Origin: Mycobacterium sp. Aquia_216
GTDB taxonomy: Bacteria; Actinomycetota; Actinomycetes; Mycobacteriales; Mycobacteriaceae
DNA length: 64,000 nt
NCBI RefSeq assembly: GCF_026723865.1
Contig: NZ_CP113529.1
Coordinates: forward strand, 1,426,001 to 1,490,000
Direction of reading: 5' to 3'
In this document: piece after piece, positions 30,068 to 40,249 of the stretch
Layout: each line of letters opens with the position of its first letter
Numbering within the stretch: position 1 is the stretch's first letter
Program-made: the position numbers and the translations under genes
Notes under the pieces: model-generated
The model's input: the letters and a program-made list of their open reading frames with translations, nothing else
What the model was told of the DNA's origin: nothing
The model's database searches: none

Positions 30068-31060
30068 TCACGCGAGGCCGGCGGCGGACGCGAATACCGT
30101 GAGTTCCCGCCCGATGTCGGATCCGGCTGGCTGGTAGACGATCTCGGTGACCCCCAGCGCGGCGAGCCCGGCGATCTTCTCCGGCAATTGGTCGGCAGTG
30201 CCGGTCAACGCCATCGAGCTGGCAAACGGGATCAGCTCGGCAATGTGCGGCTCATCGCTCGGATTTGCCTTGACGAGGTGCCCCGTATGGATCGCGAGAT
30301 GCCGCTCGTCTGGCGGGTAGGCCTCGATCGTCGCACGCCAGCGTTGTCCACCGGGCAGTGCGTCGACCGCTTCGGCACCCCCGCGCTCGTACATCGCGTG
30401 ATAGAGCACCGCCGCGGCGGGTCCCGCGGCATCGATGGCGCGCGGCGAGGTCAGCTCCTCACCCTCGTCGAGCACTGTCCCGAAGCACAGCAGCGCTCGC
30501 CAGTCTGAGATCTTGGTGGCGTCGGCCTGCGGTACGGCCGCGGAGAAGACGCCGTCGCCCAACTCGGCCGCGACGGCCAGCCCCTTCGGGCCGTCGGCGC
30601 CGATCAGTATCGGCACGCCGATCGGACGCGGCGCCCCGAAGCCGGGCAGCTGCAACATACCGATTTTCGTCCCCTCCCACTCAGCCGTTTCGCCGGCGAG
30701 AAGAGCCTTCAAGCATCGGACGTATTCGGCCACCAGCCGCCAGGGCATGGCTCGATGGCCCAGGGACATCCGGCCGGTAAATCCTGAACCGATGGCCACC
30801 GCGACGCGCCCCGGCGCCCGGCTCTCCAGCTCGGCGATCGCGGCGGCGTTGACCATCGGATGCCGCAGGCTGGGAACGAGCACGCCGGGCCCGAGTCCGA
30901 TACGCGAGGTGCGCTCCGCACACCGGGCGAGAATCATCCACACGTCCGGATAGAGCGCGGGAGAGTCGTAAAGCCACGCACGCTGGTAGCCCAGAGTTTC
31001 GGCTAGTTCCGCGTGAGCCGGGGTGTTCGACGACGTCGCGAACGCACAGGAGATGTCCAT
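30068..31060 (-). CDS. LLM-class F420-dependent oxidoreductase (third in the block)
   Basis: A 330-residue luciferase-like protein: MDISCAFATSSNTPAHAELA, LGYQRAWLYDSPALYPDVW, RIGLGPGVLVPSLRHPMVNA, VAIGSGFTGRMSLG and VPILIGADGPKGLAVAAELG. It is convergent with the thiolase, 7 bases away, and lies 130 bases from the whiB3 stop on the same strand. Cofactor F420 is likely; the substrate is unknown. The ATG start has no strong Shine-Dalgarno. Confidence 0.88.
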   Translation of the reverse strand: MDISCAFATSSNTPAHAELAETLGYQRAWLYDSPALYPDVWMILARCAERTSRIGLGPGVLVPSLRHPMVNAAAIAELESRAPGRVAVAIGSGFTGRMSLGHRAMPWRLVAEYVRCLKALLAGETAEWEGTKIGMLQLPGFGAPRPIGVPILIGADGPKGLAVAAELGDGVFSAAVPQADATKISDWRALLCFGTVLDEGEELTSPRAIDAAGPAAAVLYHAMYERGGAEAVDALPGGQRWRATIEAYPPDERHLAIHTGHLVKANPSDEPHIAELIPFASSMALTGTADQLPEKIAGLAALGVTEIVYQPAGSDIGRELTVFASAAGLA

Positions 31061-31190
31061 CCTCGAACTTTAGTGAGGATGGCTCAGGGATCGGCATCTT
31101 TGAAGATCGACGCCCAAAACCAACGAGGTCAGGTCGACTGACAACGCACGAGTTCACCGGCACCGCGCGCCGCGGTGGATGCGGCGCCGA

Positions 31191-31499
31191 TCAGGCCGAG
31201 CGGCGGATGCCGCGGTTGCGGCCGATGTCACCTTTGAGCAGCATGTCGCGCTCCGATTCCGACAGGCCGCCCCAAACCCCGTAGGGTTCACCGACATCGA
31301 GTGCGTGCGACCGGCACTGCTGGATCACCGGGCACTGCCGGCACATCTCCTTGGCGCGCTGCTCACGCTGCATGCGGGCACGGCCACGCTCGCCGTCGGG
31401 GTGAAAGAACATCGAGGAGTCCACGCCGCGGCACAGTCCTTGCAGTTGCCAGCTCCAAATATCTGCGTTGGGCCCAGGTAGCTGCTCCGGCTGTGGCAT
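31191..31499 (-). CDS. whiB3: Redox-sensing iron-sulfur regulator WhiB3
   Basis: A 102-residue protein, the length of M. tuberculosis WhiB3. Cys23, Cys53, Cys56 and Cys62 (GLCRG, MCRQCPVIQQC) bind a [4Fe-4S] cluster. YGVWGGLSESER is the WhiB turn, and the basic tail GDIGRNRGIRRSA binds DNA. WhiB3 responds to O2, NO and thiol redox state and controls polyketide and triacylglycerol synthesis, partly by binding the primary sigma factor. AGAAGGGAA lies upstream of ATG 31499; the 16 extra upstream codons are not needed. The long upstream region may be a leader or hold a small RNA. Confidence 0.95.
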   Translation of the reverse strand: MPQPEQLPGPNADIWSWQLQGLCRGVDSSMFFHPDGERGRARMQREQRAKEMCRQCPVIQQCRSHALDVGEPYGVWGGLSESERDMLLKGDIGRNRGIRRSA

Positions 31500-31604
31500 G
31501 GCTAGTTCCCTTCTGCACGGCGCGCCCACGGGGGGTTGGGTTCGCAAAGTGAGTGTGCAACTGATTTAAGGGCGGCGTCACCGATGACTACCCGTCATTG
31601 CTAG

Positions 31605-31634
31605 AACTTAGGTGCGTCGATGAATTTCCGTCAA
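31605..31634 (-). promoter_or_regulatory. Putative whiB3 promoter
   Basis: On the minus strand, TTGACG (31634-31629) and TAAGTT (31610-31605) are separated by 18 bases, or 17 if CTAAGT is taken. This is a reasonable primary-sigma promoter reading towards whiB3, implying a leader of about 100 bases. Inferred from sequence only. Confidence 0.4.
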
Positions 31635-31691
31635 TAGGCGCTTAGTGTGACAAAATATATCGGGGTTGGAGGAGAATTAACTCTGCGTTCA

Positions 31692-31716
31692 TCTCCTACG
31701 CATTTCGCGTAGGAGA
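31692..31716. promoter_or_regulatory. Perfect 10-bp hairpin upstream of whiB3
   Basis: TCTCCTACGC (31692-31701), loop ATTTC, GCGTAGGAGA (31707-31716): a perfect 10-bp stem with a 5-base loop in AT-rich surroundings. It could be a terminator, the arm of a small RNA or an operator. Read on the plus strand it is not followed by a U-run. Confidence 0.5.
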
Positions 31717-31751
31717 ACGGTGCTACCAGGCACTTGACCAAACTGAGATTT

Positions 31752-31775
31752 CCCAGCTCAGGGCACAAAGCTGGG
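31752..31775 (+). terminator. Hairpin followed by a U-rich stretch
   Basis: CCCAGCT (31752-31758) pairs with AGCTGGG (31769-31775) across 10 bases. The plus strand then reads TAAGCGCCTTTTATT. This is the closest thing to a Rho-independent terminator in this spacer. It may end a plus-strand small RNA that includes the preceding 10-bp hairpin. Confidence 0.4.
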
Positions 31776-31844
31776 TAAGCGCCTTTTATTACAGAGATGA
31801 TCGTGATTAACATTTCGGTAACACCAACACCATGAACTGTTTAC

Positions 31845-31850
31845 TACTAT
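31845..31850 (+). promoter_or_regulatory. Putative -10 for the Rv3415c-like gene
   Basis: TACTAT (TANNNT) ends 4 bases before the GTG at 31855, with no Shine-Dalgarno. The spacing is slightly short for a leaderless start but suggestive. Confidence 0.3.
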
Positions 31851-31854
31851 CACC

Positions 31855-32673
31855 GTGATTGAAACTCGTCACCCTTCGAAGATTGAGCTGACGCTGGTGG
31901 CGGCGGCCTTCGGCGACCAGCCCGCACACTGGCCGTTGCCGACGGCGAGAACACCGAGCGAACTCTGGTTGCGTGCGGTGGCGGCCGGCGGGCAGGGCCG
32001 CTACGGCAGTGCCTACCGAGACCTGGCGATGTTACGGGGCGGCGCGGCGTCCGGCCGGCTTGTCTCGTTGGCCCACAGCACGCAGGGATCGTTTCTGCGC
32101 CAACTCGGTTGGCACGCAAGGGCCCGCGGCTGGGACGGTCGTGCCCTCGCACTGGCCGGCACTGATTCCGAAGCCCGTGCCGATGCTCTGATCGGGCTGG
32201 CGGCGGACGCTTTGGGCGTCGGCCGCTTCGCTGCCGCAGCGACATTGCTGGCGCGCGCGGACGAGGTGTTGGTGGCCGAAAACGTGCCCGAGCGGCTCCT
32301 GGTGCGGCGCCGGTGGGTCGCCGCGGAGTTGTCGATGGCCACCGGTGACGGCGCCGTCGCGGTCCGTCGTGCCGAGGAGGCCGTCGAGCTCGCGCAGGCC
32401 ATGGAACACCCCTCGACGCGGCACCGCGTCAAGAGCGACGTCGTGCTGGCGGCCGCGCTGTGCAGTGCCGGTTCGGTTGACCGCGCCCGCACAGTCGCAG
32501 AGGCCGCGCTGGACGCCACGGGCCGTCTGGGACTGATACCGCTTCGTTGGGCCTCGGCATGCTTGCTGTTCGATATCGCTAGCGTCACGATTTCCGGGCC
32601 GAAATTGGCCCAAATTCGGGATGTCTGCGCAGGCCAGGTGCGGCGCGCCGGTGGAACCTGGCCTTCCGCTTGA
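31855..32673 (+). CDS. Rv3415c-like conserved hypothetical protein, TPR-like
   Basis: A 272-residue Ala- and Leu-rich helical protein with repeated helix pairs (ALALAGTDSEARADALIGLA, AAATLLARADEVLVAE, VRRAEEAVELAQAMEH), suggestive of a tetratricopeptide-like solenoid. No catalytic motif is seen. It immediately precedes sigD, as Rv3415c does, and its TGA overlaps an upstream TTG of the sigD frame, so co-transcription is likely. Function is unknown; a link to SigD control is only guilt by association. The start is GTG 31855. Confidence 0.85.
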   Translation: MIETRHPSKIELTLVAAAFGDQPAHWPLPTARTPSELWLRAVAAGGQGRYGSAYRDLAMLRGGAASGRLVSLAHSTQGSFLRQLGWHARARGWDGRALALAGTDSEARADALIGLAADALGVGRFAAAATLLARADEVLVAENVPERLLVRRRWVAAELSMATGDGAVAVRRAEEAVELAQAMEHPSTRHRVKSDVVLAAALCSAGSVDRARTVAEAALDATGRLGLIPLRWASACLLFDIASVTISGPKLAQIRDVCAGQVRRAGGTWPSA

Positions 32674-32753
32674 AACCGCGTTCGGCCGTTATTGTCATTG
32701 CGAGAGTTGGCCCGCGATGTGCCCCGTTTGTAACGTTGGAGAGACCCCCGTCG

Positions 32754-33329
32754 ATGACAATTCAAGCGGAACGTCTCGATGCTGTGGTTGCGGAGGCCGT
32801 AGCGGGAGACGGAAACGCCCTACGGGAGGTGCTGGAGACCATCCGTCCGATTGTGGTGCGATATTGCCGGGCACGAGTTGGCACGGTCGAGCGGGGGGGC
32901 CAGACAGCCGACGATGTGGCTCAGGAGGTGTGCTTGGCGACTCTGACAGCCCTGCCGCGTTATCGGGATCGAGGACGTCCCTTTCTGGCCTTCCTGTACG
33001 GCATCGCGGCCCACAAGGTCGCCGACGCCCATCGCGCCGCCGGCCGCGATCTTGCCTACCCCTCCGATTCCGTTCCCGAGCGCTGGTCGTCCGAAGCGGG
33101 GCCCGAGCAGCGGGCCCTCGAAGCCGATTCGGTCAGCCGGATGAACGAATTACTCGACATCCTGCCGGCAAAACAGCGCGAGATTCTGATTCTTCGCGTC
33201 GTTGTCGGCTTGTCTGCCGAAGAGACCGCCGCCGCTGTCGGCGCAACGCCAGGAGCCGTCCGGGTAGCTCAGCATCGAGCTTTGTCGCGGCTCAAGTCCG
33301 AGATGGTTGCAGCAGGTGACTATGCCTGA
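32754..33329 (+). CDS. sigD: ECF RNA polymerase sigma factor SigD
   Basis: A 191-residue ECF sigma factor with region 2 (IVVRYCRARVGTV, DDVAQEVCLATLTALPRY, FLAFLYGIAAHKVADAHR) and region 4 (LDILPAKQREILILRVVVGL, SAEETAAAVGATPGAVRVAQ). SigD drives stringent-response and late-growth genes in mycobacteria. ATG 32754 has GGAGAG about 11 bases upstream. The frame is open back to TTG 32670, and some upstream residues (FVTLE) resemble the annotated M. tuberculosis N-terminus, so a longer protein is possible. Its stop overlaps the anti-sigma gene by 8 bases. Confidence 0.93.
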   Translation: MTIQAERLDAVVAEAVAGDGNALREVLETIRPIVVRYCRARVGTVERGGQTADDVAQEVCLATLTALPRYRDRGRPFLAFLYGIAAHKVADAHRAAGRDLAYPSDSVPERWSSEAGPEQRALEADSVSRMNELLDILPAKQREILILRVVVGLSAEETAAAVGATPGAVRVAQHRALSRLKSEMVAAGDYA

Positions 33330-34101
33330 ATTTGGATTCTCAGAACGGCCGGGGCTCGACGAGGTGAGCCGAACCGATCTGCTCCTCGACGCGCTCGCCG
33401 AGCGTCAGCCGATCGATGTCGACGATCCCAACGACGACGCGTTGGCCACCCTGCTGGGGGATTGGCGTGACGATTTGAGGTGGCCCCCGGCCAGTGCGCT
33501 GGTTTCGCCGGAAGAGGCGGTCGGGGCGCTGCGTGCCGGAATGTTGGAGCAGCGGCGGAGCCGGCGCGGCCTGGTAACGATCGGGTCGGTGGCGGCGACA
33601 TTGTTGGCCCTCAGCGGGTTCGGCGCCATGGTGGTCGAGGCCCGTCCCGGCGGGACGCTCTATGGCCTGCACTCGATGTTCTTCGACGAGCCCCGGGTCA
33701 ACCAGAACCAGACCATGTTGTCCGCCAAGGCCGATCTGGCAAAGGTTCAGCAACTGATCGACAAAGGCCAATGGACGCAGGCCGAGAACCAGCTGGCCGA
33801 GGTCAGCAGCACCGTGCAGTCGATGAACGACAGTGCCGGCCGAAAAGAATTGCTGGACGAGATCAATCTGCTGAACGCGAAAGTCGACTCGCGCGACCCG
33901 AATGCGACGGTGCCGCCGGCCGCGCCGCCGCCGAGCTCCGCGGTTCTGCCGGCTCCGCAGTCCCAAATCTCGTCGGCTCCGGGCTCGGCGCCGCCAAAGG
34001 CAATCAGCCCGAGCACAACCTCGCCTGCGCCCGCCCAAACTCCGAGCCCTGCGGCGGGCCACCACCGACACCGTTCGGTCGCGCCAACCAATACGCCTTA
34101 G
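33322..34101 (+). CDS. rsdA: Anti-sigma-D factor RsdA
   Basis: A 259-residue membrane protein. The cytoplasmic N-terminus (MPEFGFSERPGLDEVSRTDL, then LATLLGDWRDDLRWPPASAL) matches the SigD-binding region of Rv3413c. One membrane helix spans about 83-104 (LVTIGSVAATLLALSGFG). A helical external domain and a Pro/Ser/Ala-rich tail follow. RsdA holds SigD at the membrane until regulated proteolysis. The ATG at 33322 agrees with the M. tuberculosis start and overlaps sigD by 8 bases. The C-terminal low-complexity tail is shorter than in Rv3413c. Confidence 0.93.
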   Translation: MPEFGFSERPGLDEVSRTDLLLDALAERQPIDVDDPNDDALATLLGDWRDDLRWPPASALVSPEEAVGALRAGMLEQRRSRRGLVTIGSVAATLLALSGFGAMVVEARPGGTLYGLHSMFFDEPRVNQNQTMLSAKADLAKVQQLIDKGQWTQAENQLAEVSSTVQSMNDSAGRKELLDEINLLNAKVDSRDPNATVPPAAPPPSSAVLPAPQSQISSAPGSAPPKAISPSTTSPAPAQTPSPAAGHHRHRSVAPTNTP

Positions 34102-34133
34102 AAAACGCCCTAGAAAGCGGGCCGCTTAATCGC

Positions 34134-34547
34134 TCAGTGGCGCCGGTGAAATCCGTCGGCGTCCGAAGTCGCTTCGTTGAGCGACGCGTCGGCGTATCCC
34201 CGGCAGTAATCCCACGTGACGTAGGCATCCGGCTCCGGGTCGTACGCGGGTTCGTGCGGGCGCACGGTGCCGTCGATCAGCAGTTGCAGCAGGTTCGCCC
34301 GCAGCATGTCCCAGTCGTGATAGTGGTCTTGCTGACACTCGTCGCAACAGACCACAAGTCCGCGAATTCCCTTGTGCGCCAACAGAGCTTCGTATACGGC
34401 CAGATCGGCCAGATCCGCCTCGACCGCCATCCGCTCTTGTTGATCCAGCGGCTGTCCAGGCTCGACGGCGTCCAGCGCCGCCGACGGGTCACATGGGTCA
34501 TCCGCGAACGGGTCGGGTGGCAAACCCGGGGGAAGGTGGTCACGCAC
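34134..34547 (-). CDS. DUF5319 protein (Rv3412-like)
   Basis: A 137-residue acidic cytosolic protein starting at GTG 34547. It contains CCDECQQDHYHDWDMLRANL and YDPEPDAYVTWDYCRGYAD, the pattern of DUF5319, an actinobacteria-restricted family of unknown function. The cysteines and histidines (CCDEC, HYH) could bind metal. It is convergent with rsdA (32-base gap) and divergent from guaB2, as in M. tuberculosis. Confidence 0.88.
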   Translation of the reverse strand: MRDHLPPGLPPDPFADDPCDPSAALDAVEPGQPLDQQERMAVEADLADLAVYEALLAHKGIRGLVVCCDECQQDHYHDWDMLRANLLQLLIDGTVRPHEPAYDPEPDAYVTWDYCRGYADASLNEATSDADGFHRRH

Positions 34548-34555
34548 GCCCCTAG

Positions 34556-37443
<2,888 letters not shown>

Positions 37444-37506
37444 GGTCTTTTGGCCGGCGAGCGAGCCGCTAGCACGTTACTGGCCGGTAAGTTCATACTG
37501 GTGGGG

Positions 37507-39252
37507 ATGAAGCCAGATTTTGACGTCCTGATCATTGGTTCGGGTTTCGGCGGCAGCGTCAGCGCGCTGCGGTTGACCGAAAAGGGTTACCGCGTAGGCG
37601 TTTTGGAGGCGGGCCGCCGCTATGCCGACGCGGAGTTCGCCAAGACGTCGTGGGATCTGCGCAAGTTCCTCTGGGCGCCCCGGCTGGGTTGCTACGGCAT
37701 CCAGCGGATTCACCCGCTGAAGAACGTGATGATCCTGGCCGGTGCCGGAGTCGGCGGCGGCTCGCTGAACTACGCGAACACGTTGTACGTGCCGCCGGAG
37801 CCGTTCTTCAACGACCAGCAGTGGAAGCACATCACCGACTGGCGCAGCGAGCTGATGCCGCACTACCGGCAGGCGCAGCGGATGCTGGGCGTGGTCGACA
37901 ACCCGACGTTCACCGACGCAGACCGGATCGTCAAGGAAGTCGCCGACGAGATGGGATGCGGAGATACCTTCGTGCCCACCCCGGTCGGGGTGTTCTTCGG
38001 CCCCGACGGCACCAAGGCACCCGGGAAGACGGTGCCGGACCCGTTCTTCGGCGGAGCGGGCCCCGACCGCACCGGTTGCCTGGAATGCGGTTGCTGCATG
38101 ACCGGCTGCCGCTACGGCGCCAAAAACACCTTGCTGAAGAATTACCTCGGCCTCGCCGAATCGGCTGGGGCGCAAGTCATTCCGATGACTACGGTGAAGA
38201 GTTTCGAGCAGCGGTCCGATGGCTTGTGGAAGGTGCGCACCGTTCGCACCGGAAGCTGGCTGCGCCGGGACCGGCGCACGTACACCGCGAACCATGTCAT
38301 CCTGGCCGCGGGCACCTGGGGAACGCAGCATCTGCTGTTCAAGATGCGGGACAAGGGCCTGTTGCCCCGTCTCTCAACACGTTTGGGCGTCTTGACCCGG
38401 ACCAACTCCGAATCGATCGTCGGTGCCGGACGGTTGAAGGTCTCCCCGGACCTGGACCTGACGCACGGCGTGGCGATCACGTCGTCGATCCACCCGACGT
38501 CGGATACCCATGTCGAACCCGTCCGTTATGGCAAGGGCTCCAACGCGATGGGGCTGCTGCAGACGTTGATGACGGACGGTCCCGGCCCACAAGGCACCGA
38601 TGTGCCGCGCTGGCGCCAGCTGCTCGACACCGCCGGCGAGGATCCGGGCAAGATGTTGCGGCTGCTCAACCCCAGCCGCTGGAGTGAGCGCACGGTGATC
38701 GCGCTGGTGATGCAGCACCTGGACAACTCGATCACCACGTTCACCAAGCGCGGGAAGCTGGGCATCCGCTGGTATTCCAGCAAGCAGGGGCACGGCGAGC
38801 CGAACCCGTCGTGGATCCCGGTCGGCAACGAGGTCACCCGCCGTATCGCGGACAAGATCGACGGAGTTGCCGGCGGCACCTGGGGTGAGCTGTTCAACAT
38901 TCCGCTGACCGCGCACTTCCTCGGCGGGGCGGTGATCGGCGACAGCCCCGAGCGGGGCGTCATCGATCCCTATCACCGCGTCTACGGCTATCCGTCGCTG
39001 CTGGTGGTGGACGGCGCCGCCATCTCGGCGAATCTGGGCGTCAACCCGTCGCTGTCGATTACCGCGCAAGCCGAGCGGGCCGCCTCACTGTGGCCGAACA
39101 AGGGCGAGAACGATCAACGGCCGCTGCAGGGCGACACCTACCGCAGGCTGGACCCGATCCCGCCGAAGTACCCGGTGGTGCCTGCGGACGCGCCCGGCGC
39201 GCTGCGCTGGTTGCCGATCGACCCGGTCGGCTCGACGGCCGGGGCGGGTTAG
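37507..39252 (+). CDS. choD: GMC-family oxidoreductase ChoD (putative cholesterol oxidase)
   Basis: A 581-residue FAD enzyme. The Rossmann motif [17 protein letters not shown] is at the N-terminus, and [13 protein letters not shown] and the C-terminal [14 protein letters not shown] belong to the GMC family. The protein closely resembles Rv3409c. It also has [11 protein letters not shown] near residue 200, a ferredoxin-like cysteine run. ChoD was proposed as a cholesterol oxidase, but the true substrate is debated. The start is ATG 37507. It follows guaB3 by 63 bases, and its stop overlaps the convergent dioxygenase gene by 4 bases. Confidence 0.93.
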   Translation: MKPDFDVLIIGSGFGGSVSALRLTEKGYRVGVLEAGRRYADAEFAKTSWDLRKFLWAPRLGCYGIQRIHPLKNVMILAGAGVGGGSLNYANTLYVPPEPFFNDQQWKHITDWRSELMPHYRQAQRMLGVVDNPTFTDADRIVKEVADEMGCGDTFVPTPVGVFFGPDGTKAPGKTVPDPFFGGAGPDRTGCLECGCCMTGCRYGAKNTLLKNYLGLAESAGAQVIPMTTVKSFEQRSDGLWKVRTVRTGSWLRRDRRTYTANHVILAAGTWGTQHLLFKMRDKGLLPRLSTRLGVLTRTNSESIVGAGRLKVSPDLDLTHGVAITSSIHPTSDTHVEPVRYGKGSNAMGLLQTLMTDGPGPQGTDVPRWRQLLDTAGEDPGKMLRLLNPSRWSERTVIALVMQHLDNSITTFTKRGKLGIRWYSSKQGHGEPNPSWIPVGNEVTRRIADKIDGVAGGTWGELFNIPLTAHFLGGAVIGDSPERGVIDPYHRVYGYPSLLVVDGAAISANLGVNPSLSITAQAERAASLWPNKGENDQRPLQGDTYRRLDPIPPKYPVVPADAPGALRWLPIDPVGSTAGAG

Positions 39253-40151
39253 CTGGCGATCACCTCGAGCGGGGCGCCGCTGACCACCCGGCTGCGCTCG
39301 CCGTGCACGTTGACCGGCACATCGCCCATCAGCGTGACCCGATGCATCAGCCGCGGCTGGTCGTCGTAGTCGTCGATCGCCCGGTGCTGGGTGGCCCGGT
39401 TGTCCCAGATGGCCACGTCGCCTGCCGCCCAGCTCCAGCGAATAGTGTTCTCGGGCTTGGTGATTCGGCGCTGCAATAATTCCAGCAGGGTGCTTGACTC
39501 GCCGCTGTCCAGGCCGACGAAGTTGCGCACGAAATCGCCCGCGATCAGGGTGCGCTCGCCGGTCTCCGGGTGCACGCGCACCACCGGGTGCTCGGTCTGG
39601 AAGTCCTGCTTCTCGAACGCCTGCCGGAACTCCCGCTGAGCGTTGGTCATCGCCAGGGTGGCTTGGGGGGCGACGTAGTCGTAGCGGTTGCTGTGCAGTG
39701 CCCACAGATTCTCGACCAGGCTTTTGAGCGGCTCGGGCAGGTCCTGGTAGGCCGCGGCGGTCGAGGCCCACAGCGTCGATCCCCCGTAGCTGGGCAGGGT
39801 GACGGCACGCAGGATCGAGGCCGCCGGGTAGTTCGCGGCGAAGGTCACGTCGGTGTGCCAGCGGTTGGCCTTGCCGTATTCGGAGTTGATCGGCGTGATG
39901 ACCGGTGCGCCTTTGGCCGCGAGTGCGCCGGCGGCCGGATGCCCGACGGGCGTGCCGAGCAGCCCGCCGAAGGCGAGTTGCTGCTGGTCGTCGAGGTGGT
40001 GTTGGCCGCGGAAGAAGATGACCTTGTGGGTCAGCAACGCCCCGCGGATGTCGTCGACGGTGGCCGGGTCGAGGTGGCCGCCGAGGTGCACCCCGTCGAC
40101 CCGGGCGCCGATCCGGCTCCCCAGCTTGGTGACGGTTATCTGGTCTGTCAT
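39249..40151 (-). CDS. Fe(II)/2-oxoglutarate dioxygenase, TauD/type II alkyl sulfatase (Rv3406-like)
   Basis: A 300-residue TauD-fold dioxygenase with the iron triad His99-x-Asp101 (RWHTDVTF) and His256 ([10 protein letters not shown]), and 2-oxoglutarate ligand Arg271. Rv3406, its close relative, hydroxylates and so cleaves alkyl sulfates such as 2-ethylhexyl sulfate, and can oxidise some drugs. AAGGA precedes ATG 40151. A palindrome-bearing promoter region lies upstream, but the TetR-type repressor gene I recall next to it in M. tuberculosis (Rv3405c) is not here. Confidence 0.94.
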   Translation of the reverse strand: MTDQITVTKLGSRIGARVDGVHLGGHLDPATVDDIRGALLTHKVIFFRGQHHLDDQQQLAFGGLLGTPVGHPAAGALAAKGAPVITPINSEYGKANRWHTDVTFAANYPAASILRAVTLPSYGGSTLWASTAAAYQDLPEPLKSLVENLWALHSNRYDYVAPQATLAMTNAQREFRQAFEKQDFQTEHPVVRVHPETGERTLIAGDFVRNFVGLDSGESSTLLELLQRRITKPENTIRWSWAAGDVAIWDNRATQHRAIDDYDDQPRLMHRVTLMGDVPVNVHGERSRVVSGAPLEVIAS

Positions 40152-40174
40152 GGCTGTCGTCCTTGCAGAAACAT

Positions 40175-40210
40175 CGAGTGTAGTCAGTTGACTAAGCCCC
40201 GAGTGTAGTC
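40175..40210. promoter_or_regulatory. Operator-like repeats upstream of the Rv3406-type dioxygenase
   Basis: TAGTCA-GT-TGACTA (40181-40194) is a perfect inverted repeat. CGAGTGTAGTC occurs twice, at 40175-40185 and 40200-40210, 25 bases apart, so the first copy overlaps the palindrome. TACACT on the minus strand (40182-40177) could be the -10 of the dioxygenase gene. This is a likely binding site for a TetR-type repressor. Confidence 0.6.
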
Positions 40211-40249
40211 GCTTGTATACAGATTCGGCAACCAGCCGCCGTACCGCGC

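Larger units (their letters stand above)
31500..31854. other. AT-rich spacer between whiB3 and the Rv3415c-like gene
   Basis: 355 bases without a supported protein gene. Base composition from about 31,600 to 31,850 is clearly richer in A and T than the rest of the window. It contains a putative whiB3 promoter, two hairpins and a TACTAT element before the divergent gene. A 60-codon minus-strand frame (31631-31813) has no ribosome site and no recognisable similarity. Confidence 0.6.

Noticed and set aside
31631..31813. 60-codon minus-strand frame in the whiB3 spacer
   Set aside because: No Shine-Dalgarno, it crosses both hairpins, and it shows no similarity; structured non-coding DNA is the better reading.
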